Origin: Bacteroidota bacterium
Lineage (GTDB): Bacteria > Bacteroidota > Bacteroidia > UKL13-3
Assembly (NCBI GenBank): GCA_010027395.1
Contig: RGVD01000056.1
Location: 1 to 12,357, forward strand
Direction: 5' to 3'
Length of the DNA stretch: 12,357 nucleotides
The position numbers and the translations under genes are program-made. Numbering within the stretch: the stretch's first letter is position 1; every line of letters starts with the position of its first letter. This document shows, piece after piece, positions 1-6,979 of the stretch. A model generated the notes under the pieces. That model did no database searches. It had not been told where the DNA came from and saw nothing but the letters and a program-made list of their open reading frames with translations.

Positions 1-39
1 CAGGCTCAACCTAGTTATAGCGTTAGAATCGGATTTTAA
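1..39 (+). CDS. C-terminal end of an outer-membrane beta-barrel protein (partial)
   Basis: An open frame enters from the left edge and stops with TAA at 37-39. The 12 visible residues are QAQPSYSVRIGF. An alternating polar/hydrophobic last strand ending in Phe is the usual C-terminal signature of outer-membrane barrels in Bacteroidota, especially TonB-dependent receptors, and is read by the BAM complex. What is seen is only this tail; the family assignment is inference. The remainder of the gene lies outside the window. Confidence 0.5.
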   Translation, partial: QAQPSYSVRIGF

Positions 40-97
40 ATAATAAAGAGTTTGAAAACTAAGTTACAAAAAGTATAATTATTTTTATATTCGTGTT

Positions 98-334
98 ATG
101 ATTATCCGCACAGTTGAAATTGATAGCGAGGAGCATGCAAATCAATTTGATGAATTGGTAAATAAATTGCCCTATGTAAAAAAGCTTAAGCGTCAACATT
201 TAAGTGTTGAAGATGTTGTTATGCCCTATGGGGAGACAATTAACAAAGAAGATTTGCAGGCATTTTTAAGCGAAGATGATGAAGACTTACATCTTATATC
301 TTCTGAAGAAGTATTCAAAAAATATCGACCTTAA
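98..334 (+). CDS. Putative antitoxin of a type II toxin-antitoxin pair (module 1)
   Basis: A small acidic protein of 78 residues. Its role is inferred mainly from context: it is followed by a RelE/ParE-fold toxin whose ATG overlaps its stop codon by one base (TAATG at 332-336), an arrangement typical of co-translated antitoxin-toxin pairs. The N-terminal part (about 1-45) could form the DNA-binding or dimerising half. The C-terminal part (about 46-78, containing SEDDEDLHLISSEE) is strongly acidic, as expected of a segment that wraps a basic toxin. I do not recognise a named antitoxin family (no clear AbrB, RHH or HTH motif by eye). The sequence TATATTCG lies 4 bases before the ATG and may be a Bacteroidota -7 box, and TTTG is at 51-54. 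An autorepressed operon is likely but not shown. Confidence 0.7.
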   Translation: MIIRTVEIDSEEHANQFDELVNKLPYVKKLKRQHLSVEDVVMPYGETINKEDLQAFLSEDDEDLHLISSEEVFKKYRP

Positions 335-618
335 TGAAGGTGTTTTATACTCAAAAAGCCCAAAGAGCTTTAGAGCACATTGTGAATTTTATTGAAAGTA
401 AAAACACTTTAGGAAGTGGTAAGAGATTTGCCTTAAAATTCGAATCTATTATTAATAAATATGCATTAGAAAACGTTGAATATGCTAAATATAATGATGT
501 CATTTTAGCCGAATTGGGTTACTCATGTATTACAATTCAAAAGTGGGTTGTGGCTTTCAAAATCAAACAAAATAAATTCATAGTATATCGTATTATTTGG
601 GGCGGATTGTTAAAATAA
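334..618 (+). CDS. RelE/ParE-family toxin (module 1)
   Basis: A 94-residue basic protein with the RelE/ParE layout. An N-terminal strand (MKVFYTQKA) is followed by a helical hairpin (about residues 7-45, with A-L-x-x-I and F-x-x-I-I-N-K-Y patterns). A run of beta strands ends in VVAFKIKQNKFIVYRIIWG (about 72-90), matching the family's C-terminal sheet. RelE members cut ribosome-bound mRNA and ParE members poison gyrase; the sequence alone does not tell which applies here. Translation is probably coupled to the antitoxin because the ATG overlaps its stop. Arg and Tyr residues near the C-terminus (Y85, R86) sit where catalytic or structural residues occur in the family. The reading frame looks intact, so it is probably active unless neutralised. 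It faces the second module head-on, with 128 bases between their 3' ends. Confidence 0.78.
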   Translation: MKVFYTQKAQRALEHIVNFIESKNTLGSGKRFALKFESIINKYALENVEYAKYNDVILAELGYSCITIQKWVVAFKIKQNKFIVYRIIWGGLLK

Positions 619-746
619 TTTCAGTTCTTCAACTATGTTAAGTCTGCCGCGAGGCCAATGCAAAACTAATGAACAAATGAAAAAGAGATTATAATTCTGG
701 GTAAAAATTAAGAGTTGCAGGCAGGGTTTACGTCAAAGGAAGAAAA

Positions 747-1070
747 TTATATATTGCTTAACAACAACATTAGGTCAGCATCTGTAATATTATCTTTTTC
801 TGATTTGTCGTAAATGGATAGTAAATATACATCTTTTTTATCTACAACAATATTGGTGATAACCCATACCCCGACTGATTTACCTTTGCCAATGGATGCA
901 ATTGACAAACGAATTTTATAGCAATTATTTCCTAAACTAATTCCTTGTATGGGGTCTTGTTCAAGTGTTTCAATTAGGTTTGCAAACTCAATTTTTAGTG
1001 AAGGATATTTTTTTGATAATTTCTTTAATTGTTTATCAAAAGGGGCAATGGTTGAAACATTATAAATCAT
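747..1070 (-). CDS. RelE/ParE-family toxin (module 2)
   Basis: A 107-residue protein of a RelE-like group frequent in Bacteroidota. Recognisable parts are FDKQLKKLSKKYPSLK (11-26), the DPxxGxSLGNNCYKIRL block (39-55), GKGKS (61-65) and a C-terminal VYLLSIYDKSEKDNI stretch (81-95). These toxins are expected to be ribosome-dependent mRNA endonucleases, but the exact activity is unproven. The gene starts 11 bases inside the end of an upstream frame that reads as its antitoxin. Oddity: members I know of read GKGKSGGAR-(V/I)-IT in the central strand, whereas here residues 61-72 read GKGKSVGVWVIT. The usual Arg is Trp69 (codon TGG at 866-864, one step from CGG). This could weaken the toxin. Confidence 0.82.
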   Translation of the reverse strand: MIYNVSTIAPFDKQLKKLSKKYPSLKIEFANLIETLEQDPIQGISLGNNCYKIRLSIASIGKGKSVGVWVITNIVVDKKDVYLLSIYDKSEKDNITDADLMLLLSNI

Positions 1071-1266
1071 CTAATATCTCTTTAGCTGAACTAGCTTTTA
1101 ATTTGCCAGCCTTAACCAATTTTAAATTATCAACAGCTTCTTTTATCTCTTCCATTAACAATGCCTTTTCGTTTGAAATGGGTATAGTTTTTACAAACGA
1201 AAGTCCTTTCAAAACTTCCAATAAATATAAGGCCTTGCTATCTTTTATATCAAGTAATACTTTAAT
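1060..1266 (-). CDS. Cryptic antitoxin of module 2, apparent ATT start
   Basis: An open minus-strand frame directly before the RelE-like toxin, ending TAA at 1062-1060 and overlapping the toxin start by 11 bases. Its 68 codons read IKVLLDIKDSKALYLLEVLK, continue LSFVKTIPISNEKALLMEEI and end AGKLKASSAKEILDDL. This is the pattern of small Bacteroidota antitoxins paired with this toxin group: an IKDSK-A-x-x-L-L-E-V-L-K opening, an EIKEAV helix, then a Lys-rich Lxx-GKLKA end. An in-frame TAA lies at 1278-1276, and no ATG, GTG or TTG occurs between it and the conserved N-terminus. The only plausible initiation codon is ATT at 1266-1264, giving the expected I/M-K-V opening. The first ATG is codon 38, too late to give a full protein. 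Either a rare ATT start is used or the start codon has been lost. Confidence 0.68.
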   Translation of the reverse strand: MKVLLDIKDSKALYLLEVLKGLSFVKTIPISNEKALLMEEIKEAVDNLKLVKAGKLKASSAKEILDDL

Positions 1267-1283
1267 GGATTTTAATTATTAAA

Positions 1284-1291
1284 CAAATGTA
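1284..1291 (-). promoter_or_regulatory. Possible -7 promoter box of toxin-antitoxin module 2
   Basis: Read on the minus strand the sequence is TACATTTG, a full match to the Bacteroidota -7 consensus TAnnTTTG. It would place the transcript start near 1278, about a dozen bases before the ATT codon at 1266. No well-spaced -33 TTTG is evident (the nearest is about 14 bases upstream), so confidence is limited. Confidence 0.35.
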
Positions 1292-1296
1292 TACAT
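1287..1296. repeat. 10-base palindrome upstream of module 2
   Basis: ATGTATACAT is a perfect palindrome overlapping the candidate -7 box and lying about 20 bases upstream of the antitoxin's ATT codon. The position suits an autoregulatory operator for the toxin-antitoxin complex. Short AT-rich palindromes arise easily by chance, so this is suggestive only. Confidence 0.3.
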
Positions 1297-1454
1297 ATTT
1301 CTATTCAAATCCATTATTGCAAGTTCGAATTTGTTTGCAACAATAACCCATTCAAACTCATAATATGAATTGGTATATACTGACTCAAACCACGTCAAAA
1401 TTTAGTCAATACAAAGTCCCTAAAACATTCTGATATTGGTATTATATTCGCCAC

Positions 1455-2732
1455 ATGAATATTCTCTTGATAGGTTCGGGTGGGCGCGAACATGCATTTT
1501 CATATTATCTAAATAAAAGTAAGTTATGCAGCCACTTATACATTATGCCAGGTAATGCGGGTACAGCTGAATGCGGAGCAAATGTTTCCATCAACCCACT
1601 GCATTTTGATAAAGTAGCCGAATTCTGTATTGAAAAAAATATTGAATTAATATTAGTAGGTCCTGAAGAACCATTGGTGAAGGGAATGCGCAATTATTTT
1701 GAATCAAACGAAGAAATAAAGCACATCAAATTTGTTGGTCCAGACCAAGCAGGTGCCGCCATGGAAGGCAGTAAGGATTGGAGCAAGGCATTTATGTCAA
1801 AATACAATGTGCCTACAGCAACCTATAAAACCTTTACGGCAGAAAATTTGCAAGAGGGTTTGGCTTATGTAAAACAACACAGCCTACCCATAGTATTAAA
1901 AGCAGATGGATTAGCCGCAGGCAAAGGTGTGCTTATCTGCCAAACACATGCTGAGGCAGAAGCTGAATTGGAGCAAATGATTAGCCAAAGCAAGTTTGGT
2001 GATGCAAGCAAAAAGGTAGTAGTTGAAGCTTTTTTAGATGGAATTGAACTATCTGTTTTTGTGCTTTGTGATGGAAATTCTTATAAAATTTTACCATCAG
2101 CTAAAGATTATAAAAGAATTGGAGAAGGCGATACAGGTCTGAATACGGGTGGCATGGGAGCCATTTCCCCAGTGCCTTTTGCGGATGAACAATTCATGGA
2201 AAAAGTTGAAAGCCGTATCATCAAACCAACCATTGAAGGATTAAAACAAGAAGGCATAAAATATGTAGGTTTCATATTTATAGGATTAATGAAGGTGGGT
2301 GATGAACCTTGGGTAATTGAATACAATAGTCGTATGGGTGATCCTGAGACAGAGGCTGTGCTTCCAAGAATAAAGACCGATATAGGCGAGTTGATGCTGG
2401 CAAGTGCTGAAGGTAGATTACATGAAATGCAATTGGAAATAAGTAATCAAACTGCTGCTACAGTAATGCTAGTATCAGCTGGATATCCTGGCGACTATGC
2501 CAAAGGCAAAGTGATGACGGGTTTTGATGATGTAAATAAGTCTTTAGTATTTCATGCAGGTACTAAAATCAATGCCAACAATGAGGTTGAAACCAATGGA
2601 GGCAGGGTACTGGCCATTACCTCCCTAGCTGACAATATAAAAGAGGCAGTTGCATTATCCATGAAAGCTGCCGCCAAAATTAATTACGATGGCAAATATT
2701 TCCGTAAGGATATTGGTTACGAATTTATCTAA
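1455..2732 (+). CDS. purD: Phosphoribosylamine-glycine ligase (GAR synthetase)
   Basis: Cytosolic ATP-grasp enzyme joining 5-phosphoribosylamine and glycine to make GAR, the second step of de novo purine synthesis. At 425 residues it has normal full length. Seen in order: N-terminal GSGGREHA (7-14) and PGNAGT (32-37), the VGPEEPLVKG loop (68-77), the ATP-grasp segment LKADGLAAGKGV (148-159), NTGGMGA (230-236), the metal/ATP-binding IEYNSRMGDPETE (288-300), and the C-terminal YDGKYFRKDIG (411-421). The ATG at 1455 gives the canonical MNILLIGSGG start. It has no Shine-Dalgarno; TATATTCG ends 4 bases upstream. The next gene begins 9 bases after the stop on the same strand, so the two are probably co-transcribed, although their functions are not obviously linked. 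No other purine gene is in the window. Confidence 0.97.
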   Translation: MNILLIGSGGREHAFSYYLNKSKLCSHLYIMPGNAGTAECGANVSINPLHFDKVAEFCIEKNIELILVGPEEPLVKGMRNYFESNEEIKHIKFVGPDQAGAAMEGSKDWSKAFMSKYNVPTATYKTFTAENLQEGLAYVKQHSLPIVLKADGLAAGKGVLICQTHAEAEAELEQMISQSKFGDASKKVVVEAFLDGIELSVFVLCDGNSYKILPSAKDYKRIGEGDTGLNTGGMGAISPVPFADEQFMEKVESRIIKPTIEGLKQEGIKYVGFIFIGLMKVGDEPWVIEYNSRMGDPETEAVLPRIKTDIGELMLASAEGRLHEMQLEISNQTAATVMLVSAGYPGDYAKGKVMTGFDDVNKSLVFHAGTKINANNEVETNGGRVLAITSLADNIKEAVALSMKAAAKINYDGKYFRKDIGYEFI

Positions 2733-2741
2733 AACAAAAGT

Positions 2742-4385
2742 ATGCTCATTACAGCCCTGATTCTACTTCAAGCTTTTATCGTAAGTTATTATTTCGGTTA
2801 TCTAGGTTTTACTCGGTTTCAATATGTATTGAAAAGCAAAACCGAATACGTTAAAGTTCATATTAGCCTTTATCAATTATTAGGTTTGGCTTTATTGGCT
2901 TTTATTAGTTCTGTCTTGCATTTGTTTTACCCTATCAATGCATATCTTTTTTACATTATAAGTTTAAGTGCATTGGGAAGTAGCTTTATGATGCAGCCAG
3001 CGATAATTAAAGAAGCCACATTGCATTTATGGGAGGGTATAAAAGTCAATAAATTCGCATATTTAGTAAGCCTTGTCATTGCTGTGTTAAGCATTTGCTC
3101 AAGACCTGGCACAGGGGATATTGCAGACTATCATTTACAAGCACTCAAGTGGGCAGAACAATATAAAAATATTGTAGGTTTAGGTAATTTTAACCGACCA
3201 TTGGCCAATAACAATTGGTGGTTTAATATACAGGCTCTTTTTGGAAATGCCTCTCATTCTATTTACGTTCTGAATGCACTTATTTTCATAGTGGTTTTCA
3301 CATTTCTTATTAATAATGGCAACCAAAATAAAATGCTAAAAATGTTTGGTTTTGTATTAGCAGGTTTTGTGGCTATATCTACCAAAACTGCCTTTGTGGG
3401 CAGTGTTACGCCTGATTATGCCATCACCAATTTGATTTTTATATGCAGTTATCTTTACCTGATTTACAACTTCAATAAAGATAAAATCTACTTGCACATC
3501 ATCATATTACTTGCTCTATTTGCCATAACAATCAAACTTAACTCTGTTCTTTTGCTTGGCTTAGCTTTATTGTCATTTATTGAGCTAATAAAAGATAATC
3601 ACACAAAAAAATATTGGATTGGATATTCAGTAATTGCATCTTTCACACTAGGCATTTGGGTATTGGGTAATGTGCTAGTATCAGGTTGGCTTTGCTACCC
3701 TGTAAGTGGTTTGGATTTGTTTCACTTTGAATGGAAAATGCCCAAAGAAGTGCTAGAAATGGAACGTTTTAGCATCAAGCAATGGGGCAAAGTACCCTTT
3801 CAAGATATTCAAATTACTGCTAAAATGAGCTTAACTGAATGGCTACCATTATGGCTTGAAAAACTAGATCTTTTCAATAAGGGATTACTTGGTGTAAGTG
3901 TGTTATCTACTTTGATGTTCATTATCGCATGTGTCTTCCAAAAAGAGAAAAATAAAATGATTATAAGCCTAGCCATAATAAGTTTGATGGGTATTGTTTT
4001 TTGTTTTTCAAATGGCCCACATGTTCGATATGCATATGGATATATAGTTGTTCTGCTTGCCTTGGGTTTGGCGTATCTCTTGGGTGAAAAAATCAACTTA
4101 ATTAACAAATGGATAATGATGGCAATGCTTCTTATATCTATTGTTGGAGTAGCTCCCAAAATAGTTTCCATGAAAAATGAAGGTAGTTTATTTAGCTCGA
4201 TAATGTATCCAAAATCCTATCCTGTTTATAATTTAGATAGCATGATATCAAATGGAAATACATTATACATTACCAAGCAAAACAGCACTTGTTGGACAAG
4301 CTTTCCATGTTCTTACTACATGCTCGAAAATTGTCAACTTAGAGGCAACACATTAGAAGAAGGATTTAAGGTGAATTATCCTTAA
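2742..4385 (+). CDS. Polytopic inner-membrane protein, LIC_10190-like / GT-C-like
   Basis: A 547-residue protein dominated by hydrophobic segments: about 2-22, 45-62, 66-84, 105-119, 174-191, 201-218, 226-243, 249-280, 295-313, 384-398, 407-422, 431-447 and 456-471. After the fourth segment comes a conserved-looking loop, RPGTGDIADYHLQALKWAEQ (121-140), then IVGLGNFNRPLANNNWWFN (144-162). An Asp-Tyr-His loop followed by a G-L-G-N/H block is what I associate with the LIC_10190 family of membrane proteins, whose topology resembles GT-C glycosyltransferases using polyprenyl-linked sugars. That resemblance is from memory; the activity is inference. A short soluble Cys-containing tail follows the last helix. 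It lies 9 bases after purD on the same strand and probably shares its transcript. A sugar transferase or flippase-like role in envelope glycans is the best guess. Confidence 0.6.
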   Translation: MLITALILLQAFIVSYYFGYLGFTRFQYVLKSKTEYVKVHISLYQLLGLALLAFISSVLHLFYPINAYLFYIISLSALGSSFMMQPAIIKEATLHLWEGIKVNKFAYLVSLVIAVLSICSRPGTGDIADYHLQALKWAEQYKNIVGLGNFNRPLANNNWWFNIQALFGNASHSIYVLNALIFIVVFTFLINNGNQNKMLKMFGFVLAGFVAISTKTAFVGSVTPDYAITNLIFICSYLYLIYNFNKDKIYLHIIILLALFAITIKLNSVLLLGLALLSFIELIKDNHTKKYWIGYSVIASFTLGIWVLGNVLVSGWLCYPVSGLDLFHFEWKMPKEVLEMERFSIKQWGKVPFQDIQITAKMSLTEWLPLWLEKLDLFNKGLLGVSVLSTLMFIIACVFQKEKNKMIISLAIISLMGIVFCFSNGPHVRYAYGYIVVLLALGLAYLLGEKINLINKWIMMAMLLISIVGVAPKIVSMKNEGSLFSSIMYPKSYPVYNLDSMISNGNTLYITKQNSTCWTSFPCSYYMLENCQLRGNTLEEGFKVNYP

Positions 4386-4505
4386 TTCATTATCGTTTTT
4401 TGCCGTCAGATCCCTTTACTAAGTAATGTCGAATTTATTTTGTCAAAGCCTATTAATACTAAATAAATATCAATTTTGAATATTATGGTTGTGACCTTAT
4501 TAAAA

Positions 4506-5645
4506 CTAGAATGCCTCACCTAAAGTAAAATACATACCCTGAGTGCCATTTTCACCTCTGCCATAATCGATACGAAGATTTATCCTCTCTTTGCGCATGG
4601 CTATCCCTCTAATCCCTATGCCATAATTGGGTTTGATACGCTCAAATAAATTCCCCAAGGTACTGCCCACGTTGCCAGCACCCGCAAAAAATACCATCGA
4701 AATGGGACCCCAAACCTGCTTACGCAACTCCGCTTGCAAGGCAGCCGCATGATTATCTCTGAAACGACCATTGTAATATCCACGCATGAACATATCACTG
4801 CCAATTGTTCCCATTTGCCTAAACGGAATATTTCCCTCGTTAAAATTACCAAATGCTTGTAGCGCCAATACGTTGTGGTTCCATAATTTGATATAGCTTC
4901 GTGCATCTACGGTTAAGTTATTGAATTCGTATTTACTGCCAATAGCTTGGCTATTAAACAAAGTGCTAATGTCAATTAAATGTCCATGTAGTGGATAATA
5001 GATATGATCACGGTTATCGAAACTTAGCACCAAACCCGCTCCAGCTGTGAAGCTATTATTCACCCCGATGATGTTTGAAGCTTTCAATGCACTTCCATCC
5101 ACAAAGCCCAAATCACTCATTTTGTCCGTTTCAAAATTAATTCCTGCATATACATTTTTGTATATTTGATAAGTACCGCGTAGTTGCAACCTGTTTAAAG
5201 TAAAATCATATTGCTCCTTACTGTCCTCCGTTTGTGTATTGCCAATGCCCCAATAGTTTTCGATAAATTTGGTATAGGTATAAGAACCCTTGAAGTTGAA
5301 TTTATTTCGATTGGTAAAAATATCAAAATAGGGTTTAATGCTGCTTTGGTGGTTTTGTGTGTATTGGCCATTTAACCTTATCAATGAAGGACGAGTTACC
5401 GCATCCTTTTTGGTGTGAAATAAATACACCAAACTCAATCCTAGTCTCCAACCCGTTTCAGGATAAAGGCCCCAAATGGGTAATGCCACAAAGTATTTTT
5501 TATTGGGTTTGCTTGTATCACCTTCTACCTTGTCATACACCTTATCTAAAAACTTTTCGAGTTTACTTTTCTTTTGAGCATGAACTTGGCTACTAGATAA
5601 AATCCCAAAGACCACTAGGATAATAATTCTTTTGCTTATAACCAT
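4506..5645 (-). CDS. Omp85/BamA-like outer-membrane beta-barrel protein
   Basis: A 379-residue secreted protein. Residues 1-23 form a Sec signal peptide (KR, then a hydrophobic core, ending VHA before Gln24). A short Lys-rich linker (25-50) replaces the POTRA domains of true BamA, so this is a barrel-only member of the surface-antigen (D15) superfamily. Barrel marks are LSFDNRDHIYYPLHGHLIDI (207-226), the usual D-x-R-D...P-x-x-G signature, and MRGYYNGRFRDNH (287-299), corresponding to the conserved (V/L)RG(F/Y) motif of the barrel lumen. The protein ends with a YFTLGEAF strand and terminal Phe. Its ATG overlaps the end of the preceding DUF4421-like gene by 10 bases, implying coupled translation. 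The substrate is unknown; protein or lipid insertion or export across the outer membrane is inferred from the family. Confidence 0.82.
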   Translation of the reverse strand: MVISKRIIILVVFGILSSSQVHAQKKSKLEKFLDKVYDKVEGDTSKPNKKYFVALPIWGLYPETGWRLGLSLVYLFHTKKDAVTRPSLIRLNGQYTQNHQSSIKPYFDIFTNRNKFNFKGSYTYTKFIENYWGIGNTQTEDSKEQYDFTLNRLQLRGTYQIYKNVYAGINFETDKMSDLGFVDGSALKASNIIGVNNSFTAGAGLVLSFDNRDHIYYPLHGHLIDISTLFNSQAIGSKYEFNNLTVDARSYIKLWNHNVLALQAFGNFNEGNIPFRQMGTIGSDMFMRGYYNGRFRDNHAAALQAELRKQVWGPISMVFFAGAGNVGSTLGNLFERIKPNYGIGIRGIAMRKERINLRIDYGRGENGTQGMYFTLGEAF

Positions 5646-6634
5646 TTGATTGCAGGAATTAATTTATGAAATCGAAAACCTGCATTAAACCCGAAGCTAG
5701 TGGATTGAAAAGCCACAAAGTTAGGATAACCAAACATATTCAAATTAGCGTCATAGGTGGCAAAAACATTAAAGAAATATTTCTGCCCATTTCTACCAAT
5801 GGATAGTTTAGCATGGGAATCAATCTCTGGACTATATCCATTGCTATTTTCTGTGGTACTTTTGATATGATAGGACGCTATTCCCAGGCCTGCAAAAGCT
5901 GAAGGAGAAACAAACCAAGTACCTCCTTTCAAACAGAAGTTATAGGCATAACCGGGACGAATATTCAAATGTGTCATGCTTAAACTTCGCATACCAGTTA
6001 GCTCACCATAGTTTTTAACACTGTCAATATCTGAAGGAATGAGTGGTTGTGGTGAATCTATTTTTCTATAACCCAAATTCATCATCAACAAAAAAGCCCC
6101 AGATGATTTCTTTTGAAACTCAGCCATACTTAAGGCACTACGGTAAGAAAATTTACGATGATTAAAATTATAATACAAAGTTAAGCCATGCATTTGAATA
6201 TTGGCATCAGGAAGTTTGGAGATACTTGTATCAATACCCCCAGTACTTCTATAAATTCCACTAAATGATCGCGAATAAACCTCACCACCAGACCGAGATT
6301 GATAGTAACTAAATGAGAAATCATAAAAGCGAGTTCTTCCAAAAGTTGTTTCATCACGGTTGGTATAGGGTACCTGCACACCGAAGGCTATGGTAACAAA
6401 TTTTAGTCCTAAAGACAAGCCCGTTTGCCAACTTGAGTTAGGTGAAAGCTTGAGCAATTGCTGTGAGTTGGTAAATCGAGGCGGATTAATAAAAAAGTCG
6501 AAATTATTTACCCATGAATTTAGCTGAACATTATAAGGCTTTTCAAACTGAACAATATAATTGCTGTCTTTTTGCGCAAAGCCTTTGCAACAAAAAATAC
6601 CTATGCAAATTAACAGCAAAATAACCTTTCTCAT
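5636..6634 (-). CDS. DUF4421-like exported protein, probably outer-membrane
   Basis: A 332-residue protein with a signal peptide (MRKVILLLICIGIFCCKGFA, cut before Gln). I chose the ATG at 6634 because it gives Met-Arg-Lys directly before the hydrophobic core; a TTG at 6643 would only add three residues. The remainder is rich in alternating aromatic strands (for example RFYDFSFSYYQSRSG and KFSYRSALSMAEFQKKSSGAFL) with late YPNFVAFQSTSFGFNAGFRF strands, fitting a beta-barrel. I believe it matches DUF4421, a Bacteroidota family of unknown function, from the opening YIVQFEKPYNVQLNSWVNN and the SxxMAEFQKKSSGAFLLM block. It overlaps the downstream Omp85-like gene by 10 bases, so the two likely act together in the outer membrane. 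No function is known. Confidence 0.68.
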   Translation of the reverse strand: MRKVILLLICIGIFCCKGFAQKDSNYIVQFEKPYNVQLNSWVNNFDFFINPPRFTNSQQLLKLSPNSSWQTGLSLGLKFVTIAFGVQVPYTNRDETTFGRTRFYDFSFSYYQSRSGGEVYSRSFSGIYRSTGGIDTSISKLPDANIQMHGLTLYYNFNHRKFSYRSALSMAEFQKKSSGAFLLMMNLGYRKIDSPQPLIPSDIDSVKNYGELTGMRSLSMTHLNIRPGYAYNFCLKGGTWFVSPSAFAGLGIASYHIKSTTENSNGYSPEIDSHAKLSIGRNGQKYFFNVFATYDANLNMFGYPNFVAFQSTSFGFNAGFRFHKLIPAIKWL

Positions 6635-6757
6635 CTGCTGCAATTATACAATGCTTTCGTTAGTTTTAAAATCTAATAGATATAATGGTAATAAATCAAT
6701 TGGTAATTATTTGTCTTATTAAACATTAAATCATTTGTGCAAAATTTTAATGGGACT

Positions 6758-6778
6758 AATAATGTCAAGGACATTATT
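6758..6778. repeat. Perfect 9-base inverted repeat with 3-base loop
   Basis: AATAATGTC - AAG - GACATTATT. The arms match exactly; pairing ends just outside them. On the plus strand it is followed by a T-rich run (ATTTCTATTTTTTTATAG), but the stem is too AT-rich for a good terminator. It lies about 125-145 bases upstream of the DUF4421-like gene and could be an operator. Confidence 0.45.
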
Positions 6779-6909
6779 TCTATTTTTTTATAGAAATTCA
6801 AGAGAAAGTTAATAAGATGGATGCCCTAGTAAAACGAAAACCAGAGTAACTTTATTTTCATGAATAGATAGAGCAAAATATTTTGTTTTATAAATTTACA
6901 ATCTATAAT

Positions 6910-6942
6910 AAAAACGCCACCTCAATCTGAGATGGCGTTTTT
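6910..6942. terminator. Bidirectional rho-independent terminator after asnS
   Basis: AAAAACGCCA and CTCA (6910-6919, 6921-6924) pair with TGAG and TGGCGTTTTT (6928-6931, 6933-6942) around a 3-base ATC loop, with a single C/A mismatch at 6920/6932. The stem is flanked by A and T runs on both strands. It lies 37 bases beyond the asnS stop on the minus strand, so it most likely ends the gls-asnS transcript. Confidence 0.9.
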
Positions 6943-6979
6943 TATGTCGTTCCTCTTGCCTTAACCACCATCCTCGAAA

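Larger units (their letters stand above)
6635..6979. other. Intergenic region between asnS and the DUF4421-like gene
   Basis: These 345 AT-rich bases contain no credible gene; the longest ATG-started frame seen is about ten codons. They hold the asnS terminator (6910-6942), a perfect 9-base inverted repeat (6758-6778) and presumably the promoter of the minus-strand DUF4421/Omp85 pair. A minus-strand TATAATTG, one base off TAnnTTTG, sits 6 bases before the DUF4421 ATG, but no matching -33 TTTG is clear. Confidence 0.6.

Noticed and set aside
619..746. Possible remnant gene between the two toxin genes (minus-strand stretch reading LHWPRGRLNIVEELK)
   Set aside because: Only about 20 codons are open, with stops on either side and no recognised family; chance is enough.
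965..1282. 105-codon plus-strand frame across the start of the module 2 toxin
   Set aside because: It lies antisense to the RelE-like toxin and its antitoxin, both with clear family patterns; its own translation shows no recognisable motif.
3809..4171. 120-codon minus-strand frame inside the large membrane protein
   Set aside because: It is a shadow of a gene whose hydrophobic helices are continuous through this region.
4386..4505. Terminator between the convergent membrane-protein and Omp85-like genes
   Set aside because: I looked for a GC-rich stem with a T run on either strand and found none in these 120 bases.
6635..6643. TTG start for the DUF4421-like gene
   Set aside because: The ATG at 6634 puts Arg-Lys directly before the hydrophobic core of the signal peptide; the extension adds only MQQ.
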